Shown: one piece after another, positions 22,722-32,533 of the stretch | Layout of the letters: the number at the start of each line of letters is the position of its first letter | How positions within the stretch are numbered: position 1 is the first letter of the stretch | Origin: a virus | DNA: 64,000 nt | Direction: 5' to 3' (one strand) | Virus record (IMG/VR): IMGVR_UViG_3300046810_000100 | Location: 62,001-126,000 of that record | Position numbers and translations under genes: made by a program | Notes under the pieces: generated by a model | What the model saw: the letters and a program-made list of their open reading frames with translations, nothing else | What the model was told of the DNA's origin: nothing | The model's database searches: none

Positions 22722-24446
22722 TCAAGAGATCAGTTCGACAGTGATGCCGGTCTGACCCAACTGCAGCTCGGTACCCGAAGCGTTCTTGTTGATCCAGTCG
22801 ATGTACCAGGTCTTGCCCTTCTGCATCGAGATGCTGATAGCGTTGTCCTTGTTCCATGCAACCGCGATGTCGAAGCGCCATTTACGACCGTCTTCGTGCA
22901 TGAGGTCGAAGTGCGTCGGGATCGGCGCCTTGTCTTCGTTCCACACGTCGTAAGCCGGGTAAACGGATTGGTACATGCCGTCAAGCCATTCAGGCAACGA
23001 GTCGAACCCGTTCATGATGTTGAACTTGGTAGCCGCACCAGTGCCCTTCACGCCAGCGACCAACGCGCTGTAGATCGGCTTCCCGTAAGAGAAGTTCACC
23101 TGCCAGCGAGTGCCCGGACCGTTGATGTCTTTCAACAGGATGATTTCTGTGTGCTGGATGAAGATCACACTTTCGTACGTCGAGTTGACATCTTTCAGGT
23201 TCAGGTTGAAGATCAACGGCTGAGACAGACCGTACGAGGATGGCTTGTACGCCGGGGACTTGTCGTTGTACTTGACGAACGCAGTAACCTCGGTGAACGT
23301 GCGACGATCCAAGTCGTACAGGAAGTGCTGCAGACGGTAGCCGCCCAGAGTCGCATCCCATTGCGGGTACGTGTAGATCTTCGGAGAGTAAGCACCCTTC
23401 GACGCACCGGCCTCGATGGTGTAGCTCTTGCGAGCGAAGTTCGGGTTGCCAGGGTTGGCAATGTAGTGTTGCTCGTTGGCTGCCAATTTCTTGGTCAGCG
23501 TGAGCTCACCCGTTTGACCCGGGAACTTCGGACGGTATTCCGAGATACCAAACAGCGAGTATTCGCCGTTGTTAACCGGAGCTGGCGCCGAGGTACTGCC
23601 GTCGGAGTAATGCGTAACCGCACGGAACTCGACGGTAGCCAAAGCAACGTTGATCGGAACGATGATACGATCCGGATCGCTGATGTTGGTGAACCATGGC
23701 GTGATGAGTTCCACACCAGTGACGTACTTGACGCCGACTTGGTGATCTTTCATGTACGCCGAGTGCTGTACCATCAACGGCTGCGCTGGAGGAATGTACT
23801 CACCAGCAATGTCGTAGAACACCAACCAGCAACGAGTGCCGTCAGGCAGTGCTTCTTCGTTCTTGGTCACACTGAATGCACCGGTGGTCATGATCGCTTT
23901 GTTATCATAACCATTGATCGCAGCCAGCTTGGTAGGCACCTGCTTGTTCACCATGTTCAGCGACGAGTCGTACTGTGCCGAAATGATGTTGCTATCGACA
24001 GCAGCAGAACCCAGATACACCAGACCGTAAGCAGCACCTGGACGCATGATGGTGGAATCAACACGAGCGACGTTAGGACGTACGCTGTAGTCGATGGCCA
24101 GCAGGGCTTCACCGTTCTGAGGACCGCCACGCAGACCGAAGATGTAATCCTGGTCAGTAGTGCCAGCGCCAGCAGTGGTCGTGAATTCCCACGGCACCAG
24201 CGTCGACTTCAGAGTGGACTGCCAAGCAACATTGGCTACACGGTAAATGATACCGTTGTCCACGTCGAACACCAGCTCACCTTCCTGAGGAACCACGTAA
24301 CTGGTCAGGTCGGTAATCGGATGTTTATCCGGGTCGAAGATGTTCTCGATGTAGTGGAGAACCTTTCGCTCCCCGGTGTTCATGGGGCTGATGGATGTAC
24401 CTGCTACCGCGTTAACCGCGGAGGACAAGGGGGTTTGGTCAAACAT
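22722..24446 (-). CDS. Probable virion structural protein, 574 aa
   Basis: This is a beta-rich soluble protein without signal peptide. It has many Tyr, Gly and Asn residues and repeating strand-turn segments, resembling tail fibre, baseplate or decoration proteins. It overlaps the end of the 887-aa gene by 8 bases, and both follow the 292-aa gene, so the three are one operon upstream of terL. From memory phiKZ has a comparable block, gp26-gp28, between terminase and tail sheath. The role is inferred from position and composition. Confidence 0.8.
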   Translation of the reverse strand: MFDQTPLSSAVNAVAGTSISPMNTGERKVLHYIENIFDPDKHPITDLTSYVVPQEGELVFDVDNGIIYRVANVAWQSTLKSTLVPWEFTTTAGAGTTDQDYIFGLRGGPQNGEALLAIDYSVRPNVARVDSTIMRPGAAYGLVYLGSAAVDSNIISAQYDSSLNMVNKQVPTKLAAINGYDNKAIMTTGAFSVTKNEEALPDGTRCWLVFYDIAGEYIPPAQPLMVQHSAYMKDHQVGVKYVTGVELITPWFTNISDPDRIIVPINVALATVEFRAVTHYSDGSTSAPAPVNNGEYSLFGISEYRPKFPGQTGELTLTKKLAANEQHYIANPGNPNFARKSYTIEAGASKGAYSPKIYTYPQWDATLGGYRLQHFLYDLDRRTFTEVTAFVKYNDKSPAYKPSSYGLSQPLIFNLNLKDVNSTYESVIFIQHTEIILLKDINGPGTRWQVNFSYGKPIYSALVAGVKGTGAATKFNIMNGFDSLPEWLDGMYQSVYPAYDVWNEDKAPIPTHFDLMHEDGRKWRFDIAVAWNKDNAISISMQKGKTWYIDWINKNASGTELQLGQTGITVELIS

Positions 24447-27102
24447 TGTTGTTCACCTCGAAGTAACCTTCAATCACACAGACCGATTCGAGGTACAAAT
24501 CGTTGACCTGTTTGAAGAAGATAAGCTCTTTATCCGACACGGTAAGTTTACCGTAGTTTGCAAACGGGGTAATCGCGAAGTAACGACGGTCGTACTTACG
24601 GATAACAGGATCGTACTTCAGCCACCAGATGTACGGAGCCACAGCATCCTTAACGTCTTGCATGCTGTAAGCTGTTTCACCGGACCCCATTGCAGGCAAA
24701 GGAATCAAGTTGTTCAGCACACCGTTAACCACCACGTTCAGGAACGGACTGTACAGGCGATACTTATCCTGCAAGTTCGGAACCGCAGGGAGGTTAGAAC
24801 CCGCCGGCAGCGATGCCGATTCCCAAGTGATCTCTTCAGCGGCAGTACGAGGCTTAGGCAACCACAGGGTCATGTAGTCACTGACACGCTGGTCGACCTC
24901 ACGACTGCGAGCACGGTACGGGTAGCTGTGGACAGGGTCCACATACTTGACCGGACAGTACTGGTGTTTAACCATGTACGGACGACCGTTCAAGGCACTC
25001 CACTGACCATCCGGAATAGAACGCTCGGCCCGGGGAACTTCATCCGTCAGGTAAAGGGCCCCATTAATAACCGTACGAGTAACTCGATCACCGCGAAGAT
25101 TATAGCGATTGAAGCGGCCAATAACGCCGCCATCCACATATCCCAGCTCGGTGTCAGTGTTTGGCTCAACCACATCTTTACCGAGGCCGTGCGCCCGTAC
25201 AGTGATCGTTTGAGGACCGTCAACCAAGAACTCTTTGTTGTTGATGTAGCAGTACTGGTCGTCATAGATCCAATCTACCTTATCGATCAGCGGGTGTCCG
25301 TTCAACCAGATATCAACCTGGGCAAAGGTCACAGGAGCCAACAAACCGCCGTCTTCGTAGATCTCAGTCAGAGCAAACGCCAAGCTACGGTCAAGGTGGT
25401 TCAACTGGAATTGATAAGCGAGGATCTTCTTGTTAGAAATAATGATCCCGCGCTTGTTGACCTTATCCAGCCCCTTCCAGGTCAGAACCCCATCCGTGAT
25501 GACATACATGGTGCTATCGTCAGTGACGTTAGTCCATTCACCTACCAGCTCACCCAGCACGATACTCCATGCACAAGTGTAGACTTGGTAGTCCCAATCA
25601 GCCTCTAGTGGTAGGTTCTGATTGGTAACAGTGGTGTCCAGCTTGCGACTGTACTCACCCATGGTGAACTCGACCATGGCGCAGGTAGGACTGCGAGGAG
25701 CATAGTAGCGATTGCCCACCATGTTCCAGAAGCCCAGCAGCTTGCCATTGGAATCGTGTTCCCAAGCTGTGCAGGACGGACGATAGGTTACTGGAATCTC
25801 GATACCGCGTTGACCCAGCAAGTAGGTAGCCCGCAGAGGAGTCTCGCTAAGCACCCGTGTAGCCGCGTTGTAGCCGGTCGAAAGGATTGCATCATCCTTC
25901 TTGATCTCGCCCCACTGACGACGCAGCAGACCCATTGTAGCCCCAGTCTCCAGCCCTGCAGCTGTCCACTCTGGCATGTTCGCCCGAGCACCAGTGAACG
26001 CCTTGATGATATCGGCGTCTGGGAAACGGTACAGGTAACGAATGCGATGATGCTCATTCGGCCACTTGTATTCCCAGTCAGTTTTCCGAACCATGATCAT
26101 GATGCTGATCTTGTCGGTATCCGACAAGTCCGGATGGTAAGCGGCAGCCGACTCGATGTAGTCCGCAGCGATCGACACGTCAACATGAGTCAACTGACGA
26201 ACTGTGGTCTCGCTGTTCCGATGAAGATACAACCCCTTCTTGTTTGGACCTACCAAGAAGTAGTCGTTGTCATCGAAGTAACGGATGGTGAAGTCGCCCT
26301 TACGTTTAGCAGGGTGCAGGATCACCTTACGCTTCTTGTCCAGATCGGAGTAGAAGTCCGCCAAGTTCTTGTACTGGTAGATCTCGGTGCGAATCACCGT
26401 AGGGTCATGCCAGAACTCAACGATGTCACCCGGCTTGATTCCGGGGATGGCGTTAGGCGCACCATTGAAGAACGCCCCGTTGTAGTACACGCCAGTGTAA
26501 CCCGGCTTGGCCTTGAAGTAGCTGTAGCGAGCCATCAGTGTAGCCAGCTCACCCGCATTCTCGTAGACCATGGTTTCGTAGGTGAATGGGTTGTTGACTT
26601 CACCTTGCAGCAGACGACTGAGATCCACCAACACACTCGGCGTGTAGCAGCGGAAGTGCATGTGCGAATCCAGATCAATCGGATACTGCGACATCTTCTC
26701 GATGGCGATCAATACCAGCCCGTCGTAAGTCACCATTATCCAGCAGTGACCACGGGAGGCTTGGTAGCCCTTGGAGTTGTAGATATCCAACTGGATACCA
26801 CGAGCCTTCGCCAACGACGCAGCATTACACCAACGGTCCAGCGGGTTACGCCCGAGGATGGTGTTCTTGAAGTTCCAGAAACCTGGGGACAAACCGCCGA
26901 TAGAGTAGACGTGGTAAAACGTGTTCTTCTTCGGCAGGACTCGCCACTTGTTCATGTACCCGAAGTTAAAGCTTACGCCAAAGTCTCCGGTCACACGATT
27001 CATTTCGACTTGGTACTGTTGGTTCTCTTCCGGATTCGACCAAAGGTTAAAGTCCGTGTAGTTCACCAACGGAGTACTGTCTTCCGGTCCACGAATACCC
27101 AT
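24439..27102 (-). CDS. Probable virion structural protein, 887 aa
   Basis: This is a large beta-rich protein rich in Tyr, Trp, Asp and Asn, with no membrane segment. It starts MGIRGPEDSTPL and is translated in a cluster with the 574-aa and 292-aa genes. Position between terminase and tail sheath, and the aromatic beta composition, fit a tail or baseplate-associated protein such as the one phiKZ encodes in the same place (gp27 by memory). No enzymatic motif is seen. The ATG at 27102 lies 5 bases beyond the upstream gene's stop. Confidence 0.8.
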   Translation of the reverse strand: MGIRGPEDSTPLVNYTDFNLWSNPEENQQYQVEMNRVTGDFGVSFNFGYMNKWRVLPKKNTFYHVYSIGGLSPGFWNFKNTILGRNPLDRWCNAASLAKARGIQLDIYNSKGYQASRGHCWIMVTYDGLVLIAIEKMSQYPIDLDSHMHFRCYTPSVLVDLSRLLQGEVNNPFTYETMVYENAGELATLMARYSYFKAKPGYTGVYYNGAFFNGAPNAIPGIKPGDIVEFWHDPTVIRTEIYQYKNLADFYSDLDKKRKVILHPAKRKGDFTIRYFDDNDYFLVGPNKKGLYLHRNSETTVRQLTHVDVSIAADYIESAAAYHPDLSDTDKISIMIMVRKTDWEYKWPNEHHRIRYLYRFPDADIIKAFTGARANMPEWTAAGLETGATMGLLRRQWGEIKKDDAILSTGYNAATRVLSETPLRATYLLGQRGIEIPVTYRPSCTAWEHDSNGKLLGFWNMVGNRYYAPRSPTCAMVEFTMGEYSRKLDTTVTNQNLPLEADWDYQVYTCAWSIVLGELVGEWTNVTDDSTMYVITDGVLTWKGLDKVNKRGIIISNKKILAYQFQLNHLDRSLAFALTEIYEDGGLLAPVTFAQVDIWLNGHPLIDKVDWIYDDQYCYINNKEFLVDGPQTITVRAHGLGKDVVEPNTDTELGYVDGGVIGRFNRYNLRGDRVTRTVINGALYLTDEVPRAERSIPDGQWSALNGRPYMVKHQYCPVKYVDPVHSYPYRARSREVDQRVSDYMTLWLPKPRTAAEEITWESASLPAGSNLPAVPNLQDKYRLYSPFLNVVVNGVLNNLIPLPAMGSGETAYSMQDVKDAVAPYIWWLKYDPVIRKYDRRYFAITPFANYGKLTVSDKELIFFKQVNDLYLESVCVIEGYFEVNNNV

Positions 27103-27107
27103 GTTGT

Positions 27108-27986
27108 TTACCCGTTGAGGTCGTAGGTGTAATCGATATGTTGAGTAAACGATTCGAGAACACCCTTGTTATATTTAGGATCAAGAGCGATCCCCAGAGG
27201 AGTCTTGTTGTAAACCTTGAAGCGAGCCACGCCATACACCATTGCTGTAAACAAGCAAGGTGCTTCAGCCGCAGCCATGAGAATCTTGTTACCCAGCGAA
27301 CTGAAACTGATACCACCGACCACAGCCAAGAAGTCGCCCATGGTCAGGCCCTTCAGTTTGTACAACACTGGGTTGCTGAGGATAGCTTCCTGGAGGTCAA
27401 CGAGGGTCGCCAGACGAGGCAGGTCTTCAATAACACCGAGGATGTAACCTTTCTCGCTACCGAAGATCGAACGGATAACGTTGATCCCCACCAGTGTCAG
27501 GTCGGTGCTGTTGCTCTCGCTCAGGCACAGGAAGTAGTAGGCCAACAGGATCTTCAGGGTCAGTGCTTCGTTGGATTCCAAACCGGCACTACGAACGATC
27601 TTGCTGCCCAGTGCTTCCGAGAAAGCTTTGGTCGCAATCAGTCGGCAGTTCTTCAGCGGGGTCAGGTTACCCTCTGCTACGTCGTGTTGCAGGAACGCAG
27701 CCAACCGGGAGATGGTCACCTCGTTGGCATGCACGATGGCGTTCGACTTGTTACGGAAAGGACGCTCATCGTAAACAGTAATCAGTTGACGGTTGAACGC
27801 TTCCATGGTGATCGGGAAAGCGAATACCGGGAACGGATAAGCCTCTTCATTGGTGATAACGAAGACACCCGGCTTTTTGGTAGGGGTCAAGTTGCGAGTA
27901 ACATGCAACGTTTTAATTGTGCTTTCAATCTTGTCCGTCGACCGATAAGGCTTTCCGGCAGTTGTGTCATAGGCGTTGATCAGCAT
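27108..27986 (-). CDS. Probable virion-associated protein, 292 aa
   Basis: ATG 27986 has AGAGG upstream. The N-terminal third is strand-rich. The rest is helical with hydrophobic helices (LKILLAYYFLCLSES, MGDFLAVVGGISFSSL) that are short for sure membrane spans. It is the first gene of the minus-strand virion operon, divergent from the tail sheath gene. The 118-base gap between the two start codons must hold promoters for both directions and contains the palindrome ATAACATGTTAT. No family is recognised. Confidence 0.78.
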   Translation of the reverse strand: MLINAYDTTAGKPYRSTDKIESTIKTLHVTRNLTPTKKPGVFVITNEEAYPFPVFAFPITMEAFNRQLITVYDERPFRNKSNAIVHANEVTISRLAAFLQHDVAEGNLTPLKNCRLIATKAFSEALGSKIVRSAGLESNEALTLKILLAYYFLCLSESNSTDLTLVGINVIRSIFGSEKGYILGVIEDLPRLATLVDLQEAILSNPVLYKLKGLTMGDFLAVVGGISFSSLGNKILMAAAEAPCLFTAMVYGVARFKVYNKTPLGIALDPKYNKGVLESFTQHIDYTYDLNG

Positions 27987-28104
27987 GGAGGAACCTCTAA
28001 AAATAACATGTTATGTGCCAGTGGTATAACACACTGTACGGCCCAGAAATGGCTAGCATACGATTGTTTCAGGACCCACTTCCAGGACATCCACGAGGTT
28101 CTCC

Positions 28105-30270
28105 ATGACTGTTCTTCAAAAGATCATCCCGGGGAAGGTGAATAACTACGGTATCAACGACAAGTCGATCCCGGATTATAACGTCACCCAACCCACGTTC
28201 CCGCTGCACCTTCCTGTTCTTACCATGATCACGCCAAAGGGCCCACTGGCCAGTGATAAAGGTACCAGCTGGATCAGTACTGCGGATTTCATTCGTACTT
28301 TCGGTAACGTACTGGACCACCATACCCCGTACTACAACCCGAACGCATTGCTGTTGCAGCAACTGATCGCTGGCGGCCAATCCGCTATCGGCGTTCGCCG
28401 CGTCAGCGCCAACACCAAGGTAGCCCGCGTTGCTATGTCTGCATTCGTGCAGAAAGTGACCATCAAGGACTACCAGCGTGACCTGGCTGGTAACTTCGTT
28501 CGCGACAACACCGGTGCCAAAGTTGAAACCGGCGAAGAGTTCGAAGGCCTGCAGATCGAGATCAAACCTGATCCGGACGCAGCCACCAAAGAAGTCGGTG
28601 CGCTGACTCGTCGTACCATCGCAGGCACTCCTGCTGTTGGCGACGTTCCAGCTATCCCAGAAACTGTGGTGTTCCCGCTGTACGAAGCTATTGCTGGCGT
28701 CGGCGACGAATACAACCGCAGCGGCCTGGTGACCGGTGTTCGTAACGATATGGTTAACTGGCGTTCCATTGCCGACTTCGTTACCCAGACCGGCGTGTTC
28801 CCGTTCGACCTGAAGATGTTCACCGAGAGCGAAGCAGGTATTCGTACCTACGCCAAGACTCCAGCTCGTCTGGAATCCGTGAGCTACACCCTCTTCAAAG
28901 CCGAACAGGGTCTGCAGCAGTTCAGCCTGAAGAACGGCTTCGGCCAGTTCACCGGCGCCAACGTTAACCGTAAGGTTAACCTGGTTCAGCAGCCGTTCAA
29001 CTCGGTCTACTCGTACGACGACCACATTACCTCGCTCTGCCAGGCAATGTACGCCATCGAAAAGCCGAACAACAGCACTCTGGTAGAAGTCAGCCAGTTC
29101 CCATTCCAGCAGATGAACCCGTTCACCTGCCAGAACCACACCGGTGCTCCGTACTACGCTCTGCAAATGGGCAGCTCGGTTGCATGGGACATGTCGGGCG
29201 CTGTTAAAGCTTCGGGCGGTATCTCTCCGTTCCTAGGTGACGATGGCAAAGTGCCTGCATGGATCGACCAGCCTGCGCTGGATGACCCGTTCAACGTACT
29301 GGCCAACGCCAAGTACCCGCTGACCGCCGCTCAGGCGTGGGAAGCGACCAACTACCTGATCGCTCGTGACATGACCGAGTACTTGGCCGGAACCGAGACC
29401 AAGAACTATACTCGTAACCGTCAGTCGTTCTGGTGGGACGTGGGCTTCTCCCAAGAAGTCAAGGATCTGGCTATCCAGTTGCTGTCCAGCCGTAAGGACA
29501 TCATCGTGGTACCGGATGCTACCGTCTGGGAACCGGGCAAGACCAACGAGTTGGCCGACGTCTACTCGCGTTTCACTGCGCTGGCAGCTACCTGCCGTCT
29601 CTACCCAGAGTCGGAGAAGTGGGGTACCCCTACCAGCCGCGCCGCGATCAACCTGATCGAAGCGTACCTGATCGACGAGCGTACTGGTGACGCGTTCTCC
29701 GGTAACCTGGACCTGGCTTACGCCTTCGCCCTGTTCGCCGGTAACTCCCGTGGCACGATCTCGGCCGCCTTCTCGCCGGATAGCAAGGACAACCGCAACC
29801 TGCGGACCATGCACTCCCCGAACATCGAGTTCGAAGAAGACTTCGTTGCGAACGACAACTTCAACAACGGTGGTGTGACTCTGCGCCCTCGTAACGTTGA
29901 AACTCTGTTCCGCCCAGCGCTGGTCACCGTGTACAACAACCCGGACTCCGTGTTGAAAGACCTGGTCACCAACTTCCTGTGCGTGTGCATCGAGAAGATC
30001 GCTCAGGACGAGTGGAACAGCCTGTGCGGCGACACCTCGCTGTCGGCCGGCCAATACATCTCGTTGTTCAAGGACAACGCAGAGCGTAAATGCCGCGATG
30101 CACTGGGTGGTCTGGTTCGTCAGATCACGTTCGACCCGTCTTACGACGAAACCCAACCGGGCGGTCGCGCTGTGATGAACACCATCGCTCACGCTTACTT
30201 CAACAAAGGTAAGTACATGATGAACCTGGATCTCTTCGCGTACAACGAAGAAGATCTGACTACTGCGTAA
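28105..30270 (+). CDS. Contractile tail sheath protein
   Basis: The 721-residue product is probably the sheath of the contractile tail. Evidence: a length close to phiKZ gp29 (about 695), very strong GC-ending codon bias as for an abundant virion protein, and position directly before the tube gene. The C-terminal part resembles sheath domains: TFRPALVTV-like strands followed by CIEKIAQDEWNSLCGD and a conserved C-terminal stretch where sheath subunits join neighbours. The N-terminus has MTVLQKIIPGKVNNYG. ATG 28105 has GAGG upstream. Homology is from memory and context rather than a unique motif. Confidence 0.85.
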   Translation: MTVLQKIIPGKVNNYGINDKSIPDYNVTQPTFPLHLPVLTMITPKGPLASDKGTSWISTADFIRTFGNVLDHHTPYYNPNALLLQQLIAGGQSAIGVRRVSANTKVARVAMSAFVQKVTIKDYQRDLAGNFVRDNTGAKVETGEEFEGLQIEIKPDPDAATKEVGALTRRTIAGTPAVGDVPAIPETVVFPLYEAIAGVGDEYNRSGLVTGVRNDMVNWRSIADFVTQTGVFPFDLKMFTESEAGIRTYAKTPARLESVSYTLFKAEQGLQQFSLKNGFGQFTGANVNRKVNLVQQPFNSVYSYDDHITSLCQAMYAIEKPNNSTLVEVSQFPFQQMNPFTCQNHTGAPYYALQMGSSVAWDMSGAVKASGGISPFLGDDGKVPAWIDQPALDDPFNVLANAKYPLTAAQAWEATNYLIARDMTEYLAGTETKNYTRNRQSFWWDVGFSQEVKDLAIQLLSSRKDIIVVPDATVWEPGKTNELADVYSRFTALAATCRLYPESEKWGTPTSRAAINLIEAYLIDERTGDAFSGNLDLAYAFALFAGNSRGTISAAFSPDSKDNRNLRTMHSPNIEFEEDFVANDNFNNGGVTLRPRNVETLFRPALVTVYNNPDSVLKDLVTNFLCVCIEKIAQDEWNSLCGDTSLSAGQYISLFKDNAERKCRDALGGLVRQITFDPSYDETQPGGRAVMNTIAHAYFNKGKYMMNLDLFAYNEEDLTTA

Positions 30271-30280
30271 GGAGCAGTCA

Positions 30281-31216
30281 ATGGCTACCACCCCAGTTCC
30301 AGTCAAGTCGAGCGCTGGTTCGAACACGAACTACCCTCACCGTACTGACAATACCCTGCTCAGCGCCAGCGATCCGTTCGTTGTTGCGATGGACCAGGAA
30401 AACCGTCCCGTCATCAATGGTGACGACGGCGGCATGTACGGTTGGGCCGGCAACGTTTTCGAGTACATGTCGGCTCAGCCACACGTCTCGCAACAAGCCT
30501 GGTGCATCGTTCTCAGCACCCCTGCAATGTTCTCGCGTCTGCCAGGCGGCGATAAGCTTCACTCGCTCTGCAAGGCTTTCTTCGAGAACCGTTCGCAGTC
30601 GTTCGAAGGTCTCCGTGACTCCACCGAAGTTAACTTCGGCGCGATGGAATGGACCGGCCACAAAATGTCGATCCCGGTCGGCGCTACCCGTAGCCTGGGT
30701 GCGGTAACGCACACTGTTTACGACGTGGAAGGTGAGCCCTTCACCAACATGATCAAGATCTGGTCGCGTTGGGGCCTGATGGATCCTGAGATCCTGAACG
30801 CCAAGATGGTCATCCTCGACGATCCGGGAGACATGTTGCTCGACGAGACTTCGTACTCGGCGATCTACTTCGAGCCAACCCGCAACATGAAGGACGTGTC
30901 TCACGCCGCCATCGTTGTTGGTGGTCAGCCGGTTAACACCGTGCCGATCGAGCTGAAGCGCAACAAGTCGGAAGAAAACACCATCCGTCAAATCCAGATG
31001 GAATTCACCGGTGTAGTTGAGTTCGACACCCTGGCGGTCAAGACCATTGCCCGTCAAATGCTCGCGCTGTTGCCGTTGTACAACCCTGATGCTATCACTG
31101 CACCGCCTGGCTTCCAAGAGCGCACCGCGATCCTGGAGAGTCTGAGCGACGCTGGTACCATCGAGCGTATGACCAACTCGAAAGCAACCGTGGCCAACAC
31201 GGAATACTTGGGCTAA
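30281..31216 (+). CDS. Tail tube protein
   Basis: The 311-residue product follows the sheath stop by 10 bases and has an ideal AAGGAG site, consistent with very high expression. It has the strand-rich composition of tube proteins, with a long central beta region (VGATRSLGAVTHTVYDVEGEPF) of the type that lines the tube hexamer. Sheath followed by tube is the standard order in contractile tails, and phiKZ has gp29-gp30. It ends before a strong bidirectional terminator. Confidence 0.82.
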   Translation: MATTPVPVKSSAGSNTNYPHRTDNTLLSASDPFVVAMDQENRPVINGDDGGMYGWAGNVFEYMSAQPHVSQQAWCIVLSTPAMFSRLPGGDKLHSLCKAFFENRSQSFEGLRDSTEVNFGAMEWTGHKMSIPVGATRSLGAVTHTVYDVEGEPFTNMIKIWSRWGLMDPEILNAKMVILDDPGDMLLDETSYSAIYFEPTRNMKDVSHAAIVVGGQPVNTVPIELKRNKSEENTIRQIQMEFTGVVEFDTLAVKTIARQMLALLPLYNPDAITAPPGFQERTAILESLSDAGTIERMTNSKATVANTEYLG

Positions 31217-31238
31217 TAACCCGAGCGTTGAAACAAGT

Positions 31239-31281
31239 AATAAACCCCTACCCCTCCTCACGGATGGGGTAGGGGTTTATT
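31239..31281. terminator. Bidirectional terminator after tail tube
   Basis: Perfect 16-base arms, AATAAACCCCTACCCC and GGGGTAGGGGTTTATT, lie between convergent genes. The A/T ends of the arms serve as the T run on both strands. Confidence 0.92.
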
Positions 31282-31289
31282 ATGTCTTC

Positions 31290-31724
31290 TCATTTTTCAA
31301 ACGGCTTATAGTCGCTATTGTCGTAGATAAAGATCTGACCGTAGATACTAACGAGCCCGTTATTGTTCCGGTTAACGACTTCATTAAAGATCATCAGGTC
31401 TGTCGGATGGAATGCACTCTCATCCACAGCAGTCGGTGCGTTGACACAGATGTACTGGCACATTTCCTTATTAGTGAAACATGTAGGAAACTTGCATTCC
31501 CATCCTAGCACGTGACCATCGAGCTGAGGAACTTTAACGTTAACATCACGGATCATTCTGACGGTTCCAGCATACACACCTAGACGGTACCAGAACTCCA
31601 TACCGTCATCCAGTAGGCTAATGCCATAACGCAACCCACGCCTTTCCTTGCGCCGAATAATCAGCAACCCAGCTATCGTAAGCCAGACAACGCCCACTGC
31701 CAGATTCATGATGAAATCAACCAT
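31290..31724 (-). CDS. Membrane-anchored hypothetical protein, 144 aa
   Basis: One N-terminal transmembrane helix (about residues 5-23, MNLAVGVVWLTIAGLLII) is followed by the basic RRKERRG. This indicates an N-out or signal-anchor protein with a soluble C-terminal domain of about 115 residues. That domain contains four Cys between about residues 77 and 93. By the positive-inside rule the basic stretch and the Cys domain face the cytoplasm. It is last in a group of accessory genes. No family is recognised. Confidence 0.8.
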   Translation of the reverse strand: MVDFIMNLAVGVVWLTIAGLLIIRRKERRGLRYGISLLDDGMEFWYRLGVYAGTVRMIRDVNVKVPQLDGHVLGWECKFPTCFTNKEMCQYICVNAPTAVDESAFHPTDLMIFNEVVNRNNNGLVSIYGQIFIYDNSDYKPFEK

Positions 31725-31730
31725 GTTGAT

Positions 31731-32468
31731 TTACCTTTTAGCGAATATTCGATTGTAGTTATTCTTCACTAGATCACCGATGGCTCCACGGTCATCGGCA
31801 ATAATCTGGAAGTTCCGGAGCTGCTCCTGTTTGTTGTTGAGAACCATGATCGGGAGTGCTTTCCAAGCCGTTCCCTTCCGACCATACTTTTCTGCAAAGT
31901 GCTCTGCCAACTCTTGGCACCACTGATCGGGTCCCATAGGTGTCAGATTAGGCGTAGAATTGTTTTTAACGAAGTCGATAACGAGCTTCGCTGGATCTGG
32001 ATAAAACACATCTGCAAGTAACCGCACCTCCTGCGCTATGACGGCGATTTGAGTGTCCACTGAAGGACGCATGTTGGTAAGGGTCATTCGTCGGCAGCAA
32101 TTAAAGATAGACTTGATTTCCTCATCCGTGAAGAAAGCATCCGCGTGCTCGTTCAGGAACACCACTGCAAAGGCCCCAGAAGCGTCGTGGGGGTGTTGTC
32201 CGTCGTAAGTGCGACCAGTCTCCATTAATAATGTAACGGCGTACATGATCGATCTCATGCCTTCTGGGAGGCTATGGAGATCCGACAGGTCCTGTGCAGT
32301 CCTGAGAGCTTTAAGCAACCAATGATGATCATACCCGTCTGGATTCTTTTTCATGTGGTTGAAGATCTTGAAGATAAAGTCCAACGGGACGTAGCCACCT
32401 GCTACTTCAATGATCCCCTGAAAGGTATCCAGATTCTTACGGTCTACCGCACGGAAACGGTTGATCAT
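31731..32468 (-). CDS. Hypothetical protein, 245 aa, faint HD-domain-like pattern
   Basis: ATG 32468 has AAAGGAG. The protein is helical. Spacing of segments recalls HD phosphohydrolases: HHWLLKALRTAQDL, then AVTLLMETGRTYDG where HD enzymes have 'LLHDIGR', then HPHDASGAFAVVFL, then a helix DEEIKSIFNCCRRM. The central His-Asp pair is replaced by Met-Glu, so if the fold is right the usual metal site is altered. The call is weak, and an unrelated helical protein is equally possible. Confidence 0.8.
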   Translation of the reverse strand: MINRFRAVDRKNLDTFQGIIEVAGGYVPLDFIFKIFNHMKKNPDGYDHHWLLKALRTAQDLSDLHSLPEGMRSIMYAVTLLMETGRTYDGQHPHDASGAFAVVFLNEHADAFFTDEEIKSIFNCCRRMTLTNMRPSVDTQIAVIAQEVRLLADVFYPDPAKLVIDFVKNNSTPNLTPMGPDQWCQELAEHFAEKYGRKGTAWKALPIMVLNNKQEQLRNFQIIADDRGAIGDLVKNNYNRIFAKR

Positions 32469-32484
32469 AAACTTGCTCCTTTAA

Positions 32485-32533
32485 ACAAAAAAATAAAGGA
32501 GACGAAGAGGGGAGGATAACCTCCCCGGCGTCA
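32485..32533 (-). terminator. Intrinsic terminator
   Basis: On the minus strand GACGCCGGGGAGG pairs with CCTCCCCTCTTCGTC, followed by TTTATTTTTTTG. It ends the secreted-protein gene. Confidence 0.9.

Noticed and set aside
21264-24506. Very long plus-strand open frame (1,080 codons) opposite terL and the 574-aa gene
   Set aside because: It is antisense to three well supported genes, has no ribosome site, and its composition (Val/Arg/His-rich, few Lys) is that of a shadow frame created by biased third positions.
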